Positions 8,617 through 15,868 of a DNA stretch of 64,000 bases are shown here, one piece after another. Made by a program: the position numbers and the translations under genes. This DNA is from Alphaproteobacteria bacterium UBA6376 (lineage in GTDB: Bacteria > Pseudomonadota > Alphaproteobacteria > Rs-D84). Location of the stretch: positions 488,684 to 552,683 of the forward strand of contig DJQW01000001.1 of NCBI GenBank assembly GCA_002437665.1, in the 5' to 3' direction. The notes below the pieces were generated by a model, which had not been told where the DNA came from, ran no database searches, and saw only the letters and a program-made list of their open reading frames with translations. Positions within the stretch are counted from its first letter, which is position 1; each line of letters opens with the position of its first letter.

Positions 8617-9783
8617 ATGAATATATACGATTTAATAGATTACCCAGAAAGCGATTGGCTTGATTTTAAATTAGAGTGGCATGACAATATGGCCAATCTT
8701 ATTTTAGACATATTATGCATGGTCAATTCAGATGCCGATAATGACAGATATTTAGTGATAGGTGTGGATAACAATAATCATTCACATATGGTTACACCAG
8801 AAACGAACAGAAAGACCCTAGAACAATTAAATGATTTATTGGGCAAAGCAAATTTTAATAGAGTGCCAACGATAAATTTGCAAACGATAACAATCAAGGA
8901 TGCCGAAATAGACATTTTGACAATTAAAAAAACGAGATATAGACCATATTTCTTGATCAAAGATTATATGGGTGGAAAAACCACAGTTCGAGCTGGGGTA
9001 GTTTATACCAGAAATGGTGCGGTAAACACAGCAAAAGATCGTTGCGCAAGCGAGAATCAAATAGCAGATATGTGGCGAGAAAGGTTTGGGCTTACATTAA
9101 CCCCTATGGACCGATTAAAAATTTATATTCAAGATACAGGCAATTGGACAAGATTTTCAAATCCAATAGTTGATGATTGTGTGTTTTCATATTATTATGC
9201 GCCGTTTCCAGAATTTACCATAGATTTTAAGAGAGAAAATTTTGCAGATTATGCATCGGATAGTTTTGGCAATCTTAAACAATCGAACAACTTCTGGGGA
9301 CATACAATAGGTAGTTCTGTGGATTCTGTGTATGTAGTAAAATATTTTTCTACGATACTTGTAGATGGTAAATATACTGTAATGGATAATCATAGGCATT
9401 ATTTGATAAATCCTCATTCAAGATATGTGTGGTACAGCAGTAAAAAACCTATAACAGAGGTGCACGTGGAAACAGAAGAAGATTTTGTTACGGATACTGG
9501 TTTGTATATGAATCATGGATTAGAAAGGATAAATGATAACAACAAGTATTGTAACAGAGCAAATGTTGGCTATCATGTAGAGGGCGGCTTCAATAATGGA
9601 CTACAAAAAATCCTTGATAAAGATGTTTATAATAAATGCACCTTTATATCAGATGAAGAACAGATCACGCACAAAATATACCTGATACCCAAAGGGGTAA
9701 ATATAACAGAATTTGTGCGTGCTGAAACCTTAAGAATCCTTAAACTCGAAACCGATCCCAATTATTCCAAAGACAATGATTAA
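8617..9783 (+). CDS. AlbA_2 / Schlafen-like putative nucleic-acid-binding protein
   Basis: The 388-aa protein begins with an AlbA_2 domain (about 1-140). It has ESDWLDFKLEWH, corresponding to the family's E-x-x-x-x-DFK signature, then NSDADNDRYLVIGVD. These domains bind DNA or RNA and occur in Schlafen-like regulators and defence proteins. The rest (about 150-388) is unrecognised. Composition is clearly more AT-rich than its neighbours (about 38% GC in a sampled stretch), and it lies between direct repeats of the tRNA-Asn anticodon arm, so it was probably acquired horizontally. The ATG at 8617 begins at the domain; an upstream TTG (8581) is possible. Confidence 0.7.
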   Translation: MNIYDLIDYPESDWLDFKLEWHDNMANLILDILCMVNSDADNDRYLVIGVDNNNHSHMVTPETNRKTLEQLNDLLGKANFNRVPTINLQTITIKDAEIDILTIKKTRYRPYFLIKDYMGGKTTVRAGVVYTRNGAVNTAKDRCASENQIADMWRERFGLTLTPMDRLKIYIQDTGNWTRFSNPIVDDCVFSYYYAPFPEFTIDFKRENFADYASDSFGNLKQSNNFWGHTIGSSVDSVYVVKYFSTILVDGKYTVMDNHRHYLINPHSRYVWYSSKKPITEVHVETEEDFVTDTGLYMNHGLERINDNNKYCNRANVGYHVEGGFNNGLQKILDKDVYNKCTFISDEEQITHKIYLIPKGVNITEFVRAETLRILKLETDPNYSKDND

Positions 9784-10006
9784 ATAATGGCATACGGAAT
9801 CAGAATCCAGTTGTCAATGTAGGTCAAGTCGGCAGAATTTCAAGGGTTCTTGTGTGTCCCATTTTGTTCGTGGGACACTGGTGGGATATTGAAAACAAAA
9901 TTTGCCACAAAGCAGATGGTTTTTGCGATGGTGATTATGTGAATTGTGTTGTGATTTTTTATGTTCGTTTATTTGGTATGTCCCAAAATTGTCCCAACGA
10001 TGGGAA

Positions 10007-10036
10007 TAAAAAAAGCGGGATTCTAATGAACCCCGC
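10007..10036 (-). terminator. Terminator downstream of tRNA-Asn
   Basis: On the - strand, GCGGG / CCCGC is followed by TTTTTTTATT, 9 nt past the tRNA 3' end. The 9784-10006 stretch holds no gene that I can support, only an 8-bp inverted repeat (GTGTCCCA / TGGGACAC, 9854-9878). Confidence 0.7.
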
Positions 10037-10044
10037 AGAATCTT

Positions 10045-10120
10045 TGGCTCGGGCAACTGGACTCGAACCAGTGACATACGGATTAACAGTCCGTTGTTCT
10101 ACCGACTGAACTATGCCCGA
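10045..10120 (-). tRNA. tRNA-Asn (GUU)
   Basis: The 76-nt gene folds with acceptor pairs TGCCCGA/TCGGGCA at 10114-10120/10049-10055, a seven-base anticodon loop with GTT, a TTCGA T-loop and encoded CCA. Its anticodon arm (10076-10089) is duplicated at 8396-8409. Confidence 0.95.
10076..10089. repeat. 14-bp direct repeat within tRNA-Asn (att-like, right)
   Basis: Right-hand copy of the 14-bp repeat at 8396-8409, lying across the anticodon loop of tRNA-Asn. Confidence 0.5.
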
Positions 10121-10194
10121 ACAGCCCGCATATCTTATAATTTTTTTTTATGCATTTCAAGTGTTTTTTTCATTTATTGCAAATTATATAAAAT

Positions 10195-10222
10195 TTGACA
10201 TTTGGGTGGTGGATGCTAGAAT
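10195..10222 (+). promoter_or_regulatory. Consensus promoter of the ABC-F leader
   Basis: TTGACA, 16-nt spacer, TAGAAT. It precedes a leader of about 115 nt that contains the three-codon ORF at 10250. Confidence 0.7.
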
Positions 10223-10249
10223 TGGCATAAATCAAAAGGATAAAAACCA

Positions 10250-10261
10250 ATGCGTATGTAA
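10250..10261 (+). CDS. Three-codon leader ORF (Met-Arg-Met) upstream of the ABC-F gene
   Basis: ATG CGT ATG TAA is preceded by AAAAGGA with 9-nt spacing, a better ribosome site than most genes here. Its stop codon touches the 5' strand of a 10-bp stem whose 3' strand ends one base before the ABC-F ribosome site. Short leader ORFs regulate many resistance ABC-F and erm genes through ribosome stalling; that role here is inference. Confidence 0.5.
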   Translation: MRM

Positions 10262-10332
10262 TATTGTAATTCTTTATAAAAAACAAACCGTGCGGCGTCA
10301 TGTGCGTGGGCGGGCGGTGGGCTTACAATATT
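10260..10332 (+). promoter_or_regulatory. Stem flanking the ABC-F ribosome-binding site (candidate translational attenuator)
   Basis: Bases 10260-10269 and 10323-10332 are perfect 10-bp reverse complements. The CAAAGG ribosome site (10333-10338) follows immediately, so the stem could hinder initiation at GTG 10347. A ribosome paused on the Met-Arg-Met ORF would cover 10260-10272 and open the stem. The 53-nt loop is GC-rich in its second half. Confidence 0.5.
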
Positions 10333-10346
10333 CAAAGGTTTTTATC

Positions 10347-11732
10347 GTGTCTATAATTTCTTTATCAAATGTCTCTTTTTCGTATGATGCGTCCAATGTG
10401 ATTTTGGACGGTGTGTCGATTACGTTTAATGATTCCGAGCATGTCGCCATTGTTGGTGATAATGGCGCAGGCAAAACGACAATTTTGAACCTGTTGGCGG
10501 GTGATATCATGCCGGATAATGGCCGTGTTGTTCGTAACGCCAGTGTGTACATGATGCGCCAAATAAACGCATCAGACGCCAAAAGCGGGGGCGAACGGCA
10601 AAGTTCCGAACTGGCGCGTGCATTTGCCAGCAATGCGGCGGTATTGCTGCTGGACGAGCCGACAAATAATTTAGATTATGACGCCAGACAGCGTTTCTTT
10701 AATAAATTGGCATCGTACCCGTTTGGCGTCGTGATTGTTTCGCACGACCGTGAATTACTGCAACAGGTTGATAAAATTATCGAAATCAGGCAGGGCAAGA
10801 TACGCATCTGGGGCGGAAATTACGATTTCTGGGTTGCTGGGCGTCGCGCAGAACAAGAAAACATTTATTCCAAATATGCCGCCACCCAGAAAGAAATTGA
10901 CCGCTTGGGCGCGACAATGAGTGTTGCGCAAAATACCCGCCAGCATCACGAGGCCAAACAACGCAAAGAAATCACCAACACGCGGCGCAGTCGTATTGCG
11001 GCAAATGCATTAAAGGGCAAGAGTCAGGAAACCGAAGCCAAACGCCGTGCGATTATTCAAAAGAAGTTGACGGCCCAGATGGACTTGCGCCAAGAATTGT
11101 CCGGCCAGATGCAAGATGACAAAATCAAAATTCCATTGCCCAGCAAACCCTTTTATGGCAAAGAATTGATTCACATATCAGGACTGGATTTCGGGTACGA
11201 TGCGTCATGTGTGCTGAATAACGTGAATATGCTGGTCTGTGGCGGACAGCGCGTTCGCATCACGGGGAAAAATGGTGCGGGAAAATCCACATTGCTGAAA
11301 GTAATTTGTGGTGTTTTGACGCCGCGCGCTGGGACGGTTCAAACATTTGGTAAAATTGCATATCTGGATCAGAATTTAATGTTACTGGACAAAAACAAGA
11401 GTATTGTCGATAACATAGCAGATATTGCCGGTTTGTCGCCACACGATGCGCATGTGATTGCGGCAAACTTTGGATTTCGGGGTGACAGTTCAAATAAACG
11501 TGTAGGAATATTATCTGGGGGCGAACTGTTAAAGGCGACATTGGCGGCCATATTGGGTGGCGCGAATCAGCCAGATTTATTGATTCTGGACGAGCCGACA
11601 AACAACCTGGAAATCAAGAGTATTGCGATTTTGGAAGATGCATTGAATCAGTATCGGGGCGCGATATTGTTGGTGTCGCACGATGAGATGTTCGCACGTA
11701 ATATAAAAATCGACCATACGGTGCAAATTTAA
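10347..11732 (+). CDS. ABC-F family ATPase (ribosome-protection-like)
   Basis: The 461-aa protein has two ATPase domains and no membrane segments. Domain 1 has Walker A GDNGAGKTT and KSGGERQ...LLLDEPTNNLD; domain 2 has GKNGAGKST and LSGGELLKA...LILDEPTNNLE. A basic, charged linker (about 180-270) would reach the ribosome. The stretch between Walker A and signature in domain 1 is very short (about 35 residues), as in antibiotic-resistance ABC-F proteins of the Vga/Lsa/Msr type. The GTG at 10347, 8 nt after CAAAGG, is chosen because homology starts there; upstream in-frame sequence is leader. Inducible expression is suggested by the leader. Confidence 0.8.
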   Translation: MSIISLSNVSFSYDASNVILDGVSITFNDSEHVAIVGDNGAGKTTILNLLAGDIMPDNGRVVRNASVYMMRQINASDAKSGGERQSSELARAFASNAAVLLLDEPTNNLDYDARQRFFNKLASYPFGVVIVSHDRELLQQVDKIIEIRQGKIRIWGGNYDFWVAGRRAEQENIYSKYAATQKEIDRLGATMSVAQNTRQHHEAKQRKEITNTRRSRIAANALKGKSQETEAKRRAIIQKKLTAQMDLRQELSGQMQDDKIKIPLPSKPFYGKELIHISGLDFGYDASCVLNNVNMLVCGGQRVRITGKNGAGKSTLLKVICGVLTPRAGTVQTFGKIAYLDQNLMLLDKNKSIVDNIADIAGLSPHDAHVIAANFGFRGDSSNKRVGILSGGELLKATLAAILGGANQPDLLILDEPTNNLEIKSIAILEDALNQYRGAILLVSHDEMFARNIKIDHTVQI

Positions 11733-11764
11733 TTTCATACTAGAATTATTAAAACATGGGTGTT

Positions 11765-11784
11765 ATATTGAACTTGTCCAATAT
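11765..11784. promoter_or_regulatory. Inverted repeat in the fabI leader (operator-like)
   Basis: ATATTG and CAATAT are separated by 8 nt, 21 nt upstream of fabI. The left arm overlaps a TATATT that could be the -10 box, so a DNA-binding regulator or a small hairpin are both possible. Confidence 0.3.
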
Positions 11785-11804
11785 CAATAACAAAAGGAAA
11801 GATT

Positions 11805-12617
11805 ATGTTATTAAAAGGAAAAAAGATTCTGATTACTGGCGTTGCCAACGATTGGTCTATGGCGTGGGCAATCGCAAAGCGCGCGCATGACGAAGGGGCG
11901 GAAATCGCGATGCCTTATGCGATGCCGAACTTGGAACGTCGCGTGCGCCCATTGGCCGAATCAATCGGTGCTAAATTTGTCCAAGAATGCAATGTTCAAA
12001 ATGACGAACAGATGGACTCGCTGTTTGCGAACATTGAACGCGAATGGGGGCATTTGGACGGTATGTTGCACGCGATTGCATTTTCGGACAAGAACGAACT
12101 GACCGGTCGTTATGTCGACACAACCCGCGCGAATTTCAAGAATACTATGGACATTTCCGTGTATTCGTTGGTCGATTTGACACGCCGTGCGTCACGCCTG
12201 ATGACAGATGGTGGCAGCATTGTTGCACTGACATATTTCGGTGGGGAAAAATCCGTGCCAAATTACAACGTGATGGGCGTTGCCAAATCTGCACTGGACA
12301 GCAGTGTTCGCTATCTGGCGTCTGATTTGGGACGTGACAAGATTCGTGTCAATGCGATTTCGGCGGGGCCAATTATGACACTGGCATCATCGGGTGTTGG
12401 CGGGTTCAAGGCGATGTTGCGCCTGAACGCGGAACAGACCCCACTGCGTCGCAATATGACATTGGACGATGTGTCGGGCGCGGCGGTGTATTTGTTCAGT
12501 AACCTGTCGTCCGCCGTCACTGGCGAGGTTCATCATGTCGACTGTGGTTATTCCACAACGGGTATGATGCCGAACGAATTGAAAGATATTTTGTTAAAGG
12601 GGCTGGACGAAAAATAA
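11805..12617 (+). CDS. fabI: Enoyl-[acyl-carrier-protein] reductase (NADH)
   Basis: The 270-aa short-chain dehydrogenase has the FabI features: the N-terminal TGVANDWSMAWAIA cofactor loop, the catalytic Tyr (NYNVMG) spaced from Lys (VAKSAL), and ISAGPIMTLASS. It catalyses the last step of each fatty-acid elongation cycle in the cytosol and is the triclosan/isoniazid-type target. AAAAGGAAAG precedes the ATG, and a strong terminator follows, so it is a single-gene unit. Confidence 0.92.
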   Translation: MLLKGKKILITGVANDWSMAWAIAKRAHDEGAEIAMPYAMPNLERRVRPLAESIGAKFVQECNVQNDEQMDSLFANIEREWGHLDGMLHAIAFSDKNELTGRYVDTTRANFKNTMDISVYSLVDLTRRASRLMTDGGSIVALTYFGGEKSVPNYNVMGVAKSALDSSVRYLASDLGRDKIRVNAISAGPIMTLASSGVGGFKAMLRLNAEQTPLRRNMTLDDVSGAAVYLFSNLSSAVTGEVHHVDCGYSTTGMMPNELKDILLKGLDEK

Positions 12618-12636
12618 TGTCGCCCGCCCCGTCACA

Positions 12637-12669
12637 ACGCCCGCCATAGGCGGGCGTTTTTATTTTTTT
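12637..12669 (+). terminator. Terminator after fabI
   Basis: Nine-bp ACGCCCGCC / GGCGGGCGT stem, ATA loop, T-rich tail. Confidence 0.85.
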
Positions 12670-12777
12670 GTTAAACGCGAAAAAAGTAATTGATTTTCAA
12701 CAAAAATTCAATCATAATTAGAATATAACATAAATATCTTAGGACATATAACCGTTTTTGTAAAAATAGGGGCGAAT

Positions 12778-13017
12778 ATGATAGATAATGCGATGTTTTG
12801 GTCTGCGATTGACAATTTGGCGGCGGCGCACCAGATATCGTGTTCGCACATGGCGCGCATCAGTGGAATTGACGCCACCGCATTGAACAAGAGCAAGCGC
12901 ACCGGTACGGGCGGTCGTCGGTACTGGATGTCGGTCGGCACGTTGGTCAAGATTCTGGACGCGACGCATACCGAATGGGCCGATTTTGCGAAATATTTCC
13001 CACAAAATTCCAAATAA
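12778..13017 (+). CDS. Small helix-turn-helix (XRE/phage-repressor-like) protein
   Basis: The 79-aa protein reads like the N-terminal HTH domain of S24/CI-type repressors: a helix, then HMARISGIDATALNKSK (turn and recognition helix), then TLVKILDAT. No C-terminal peptidase domain follows. It probably binds DNA as a dimer; the target is unknown. AGGGGCG gives a good ribosome site. A hairpin terminator follows, separating it from ligA. Confidence 0.7.
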   Translation: MIDNAMFWSAIDNLAAAHQISCSHMARISGIDATALNKSKRTGTGGRRYWMSVGTLVKILDATHTEWADFAKYFPQNSK

Positions 13018-13020
13018 TTC

Positions 13021-13045
13021 ACCGCCCCCCCGTGGCGGATTTTTA
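13021..13045 (+). terminator. Terminator after the HTH gene
   Basis: CCGCC / GGCGG stem followed by ATTTTTATT. Confidence 0.6.
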
Positions 13046-13068
13046 TTGCGCAAAATTGGCGATTTTTC

Positions 13069-13074
13069 TATAAT
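13069..13074 (+). promoter_or_regulatory. -10 box of ligA (leaderless geometry)
   Basis: TATAAT is 7 nt before the ligA ATG and no Shine-Dalgarno is present. Confidence 0.6.
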
Positions 13075-13081
13075 TATCGGC

Positions 13082-15088
13082 ATGAGCAAGACACCTGATT
13101 TATTTACATTGGCCGAACACGCCGATTTACTGAAAAAACTGAACGAATGGGACATTGCGTATCATCAAAATGATGCGCCGGTGGTTGATGATGCCACATA
13201 CGATGCGGCGAAATCGCGCGCCTTGGCGATAGAGGCCGAGTACCCAGAACTGGCGAAAAACGGCGCGTCAACGCACGTTGGGGCGGCGGTTGCGGCGGGA
13301 TTCAAATCGTACCCGCATACTGTTCCGATGTTGTCAATTTCAGACGTTTTTAATCAGGGCGAGGTTGCCGACTGGTTCGACAAATTGGCGGACAAGAATC
13401 TGTTTATTGAATTAAAGGTTGATGGTGTGTCGTTTGCCGCGCGGTATGAACACGGCCGATTGGTTCGCGGCCTGACGCGGGGCAGTGGTGTCTTGGGCGA
13501 AGATATAACTGAAAACCTGCGCACGATTGCGGATATTCCCCAGACCCTGACGGGCGATTACCCCGACGTCATAGAGGTTCGAGGCGAGGTGTACATGCGT
13601 CGCGCTGACTTTATTGCGCTGAATGCGGCGGCAACGGAAAATGGGGACAAAGTATTTGCCAATCCGCGCAATGCGGCGGCGGGATCGTTGCGGCAACTGA
13701 ATCCGGCGGTGACGGCGGCGCGTCGTCTGTCGGCATTTGGGTACACGTATGGTGACCTGTCTGCGCGCACTTGGCAGACCCAGAGTGAATATTTCGACAA
13801 ACTGGAATCGTGGGGATTCAAGACCACACGTCCGTGGGCACATCACGTAAACACATTGGCGGGTATTCAGGACGTATATAACCAAACAATGCTGATACGC
13901 GATGAAATCCCGTTTGATATTGATGGCTTGGTGATAAAGGTCAATGATGTCGCCTTGCAAGAAAAAATGGGTGCGCGTGCCAACAGTCCACGGTGGGAGG
14001 TTGCTTATAAATTCCCCGCGGCGCGTGCGATAACCACGCTGCGCGACATCACGGTTCAGGTGGGGCGTACGGGCGTCTTGACACCGGTTGCGGAACTGGA
14101 ACCAATCAATATCGGCGGCGTTTTGGTGTCGCGTGCAACATTGCATAATGCGGACGAAATCGCGCGTCTGGGGGTCAAAGTTGGGGACAAGATTATTGTT
14201 CAGCGTGCGGGCGACGTAATTCCGCAAATCGTTGGTGTGGCGGAAACCGCGCCCGATGCGCGCGAATTTGTATTCCCAACCGTCTGTCCCGTATGCGGCG
14301 CGGCGGTGGTGCAAGAGCAGGGTCAGGTTGCGCGCAGATGTGTAAATTCATTGGGCTGTCCGGCACAGCGTATCGGCGAACTGGAACACTTTGTTTCGCG
14401 CAAGGGGTTTGATATTGACGGTCTGGGCACGCGCCAGTTGGAATTGTTTATTTCACGTGGTTGGATTTCGTCGCCCGCGGACATATTCACATTGATTGCG
14501 CGCCATGGGGACGCGATAAAGAATCTGGACGGGTTTGGTGATAAATCGGTCGCAAATCTGGACGCGGCGATTGCGCGTGCGCGTGATATCGATTTGCATC
14601 GCTTTCTGTTTGCCATTGGCGTGCCAGAGGTGGGCGAGGTCACGTCCAAGATTTTATCGCGTGCATTCGGAAATCTGGACGCAATTCGTGGTGCGCCCGC
14701 GTGGAAACTGAAACAGGTTGATGGCATTGGCGACGTTATGGCGGATGAAATCGTGTCGTTTTTTGCCGATGATCATAATGCGCGCGCGCTGGATGATTTA
14801 TTGACGCATGTTCGCGTGCGTGAATCTGAATCTGTTGCCGCGCCCGCGGACAGTCCCGTTGCGGGCAAGAAAATCGTCCTGACGGGAACGTTGGCGAATT
14901 ACACCCGTGATGCGGCGCGTGAGATTCTGGAACGTATGGGCGCGCGCGTTCAGGGCAGTGTGTCCGCCAAGACGGACATTGTTCTGGCCGGTGCAGACGC
15001 GGGGTCTAAATTGACGCGCGCAACCGAATTGGGAATCACAATTTGGGGCGAAGATGACCTGGAAAAACTGATAAATTCCACAAAATAA
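13082..15088 (+). CDS. ligA: NAD-dependent DNA ligase
   Basis: At 668 aa it has normal LigA length. The adenylated lysine is in ELKVDG (K112). Following segments include ANPRNAAAGSLRQL, the OB-fold (VQVGRTGVLTPVAELEP), a four-Cys zinc finger (CPVCG...CVN..GCP), helix-hairpin-helix repeats and a C-terminal BRCT domain (about 590-668). It seals nicks in replication and repair. The ATG at 13082 fits the family N-terminus, and a TATAAT 7 nt upstream suggests a leaderless mRNA. Confidence 0.95.
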   Translation: MSKTPDLFTLAEHADLLKKLNEWDIAYHQNDAPVVDDATYDAAKSRALAIEAEYPELAKNGASTHVGAAVAAGFKSYPHTVPMLSISDVFNQGEVADWFDKLADKNLFIELKVDGVSFAARYEHGRLVRGLTRGSGVLGEDITENLRTIADIPQTLTGDYPDVIEVRGEVYMRRADFIALNAAATENGDKVFANPRNAAAGSLRQLNPAVTAARRLSAFGYTYGDLSARTWQTQSEYFDKLESWGFKTTRPWAHHVNTLAGIQDVYNQTMLIRDEIPFDIDGLVIKVNDVALQEKMGARANSPRWEVAYKFPAARAITTLRDITVQVGRTGVLTPVAELEPINIGGVLVSRATLHNADEIARLGVKVGDKIIVQRAGDVIPQIVGVAETAPDAREFVFPTVCPVCGAAVVQEQGQVARRCVNSLGCPAQRIGELEHFVSRKGFDIDGLGTRQLELFISRGWISSPADIFTLIARHGDAIKNLDGFGDKSVANLDAAIARARDIDLHRFLFAIGVPEVGEVTSKILSRAFGNLDAIRGAPAWKLKQVDGIGDVMADEIVSFFADDHNARALDDLLTHVRVRESESVAAPADSPVAGKKIVLTGTLANYTRDAAREILERMGARVQGSVSAKTDIVLAGADAGSKLTRATELGITIWGEDDLEKLINSTK

Positions 15089-15090
15089 AA

Positions 15091-15112
15091 AATGCCCAAA
15101 CGGGCATTTTTT
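15091..15112. terminator. Bidirectional terminator between ligA and the barrel gene
   Basis: AATGCCC / GGGCATT stem with T-runs on both strands, shared by two convergent genes. Confidence 0.75.
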
Positions 15113-15761
15113 ATTTCAATCCAAACTTATACGCGGCACCGATATAGATTTCTGTCGCGTCAATCCGTGTCGTGGCGTATTCACCGCTACTGTTTTCAAA
15201 TGCCAGTTTCCCATATCGGACATATTTCGCGCCCAGATTCAAATCCACACGGTCATTCAGTGCGAAATTCACACCGAACATTGCCTGTAATGATAAATCC
15301 AATGTTGAATCAGAAATATGTGGTGCTGCGCCACTGATGTCGCCCCAAATACCGGTCAGCCCCAGTCCCAACCCCGCATATGGTTCAACCGCGCCACCAA
15401 ACGTCTGGTACAGATATACGTTCAGCATATTTGACCAAATGTCATAGTCGTGACGTGTGCCATAGCGCGTGAACTTTGCACCGGTGTACGCGGTTTCAAA
15501 TTCGATTTTTACATTGTCGGTCAGGCGATTTCCAACGCTGATTCCGAAACCAAAATTATCGTCTTTTGGTGTGATGGTTGCGCCACCATTGATGTCGTAT
15601 TTGAATGCAATATGTTCATTTTTGTGCAGGCGAATCCCCACATAGTTATCACGACGCGCGGGCGTGCTGTACCCCATGTCGTAATCGTCATTGTACCAAT
15701 CGTCCGCCATTGCCGGCATCACCGCACAGCATGCCAATAATAACGCAAATATTTTATGCAT
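15111..15761 (-). CDS. Outer-membrane beta-barrel protein
   Basis: The 216-aa protein has a signal peptide (MHKIFALLLACCAVMPAMA, cleavage after AMA). An 8-strand-like pattern of alternating hydrophobic residues follows, with EPYAGLGLGLTGIWGD and a C-terminal strand ending AAYKFGLK. It resembles small OmpA/Omp25-type barrels of alphaproteobacteria. AAAGGGAAA is the ribosome site. Transport or adhesion function cannot be told. Confidence 0.75.
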   Translation of the reverse strand: MHKIFALLLACCAVMPAMADDWYNDDYDMGYSTPARRDNYVGIRLHKNEHIAFKYDINGGATITPKDDNFGFGISVGNRLTDNVKIEFETAYTGAKFTRYGTRHDYDIWSNMLNVYLYQTFGGAVEPYAGLGLGLTGIWGDISGAAPHISDSTLDLSLQAMFGVNFALNDRVDLNLGAKYVRYGKLAFENSSGEYATTRIDATEIYIGAAYKFGLK

Positions 15762-15837
15762 AGTGTTTTTCCCTTTCCTAAAATTCCTATACGGGGATTA
15801 TAATTATAAAATCTGGCATAACGCAAGTTGTTTGTGA

Positions 15838-15843
15838 TATAAT
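15838..15843 (+). promoter_or_regulatory. -10 box of the PBP1A-like gene
   Basis: TATAAT 25 nt upstream of the GTG start, with a GGGG-rich ribosome site between. Confidence 0.5.
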
Positions 15844-15868
15844 TCCATCACAGGGGCAGGGGCATCAC

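Noticed and set aside
9814..10077. An 87-codon - strand frame beginning with VRVQLPEP-like residues
   Set aside because: Its start is the tRNA-Asn T-arm read in the wrong frame; the rest is non-coding island sequence.
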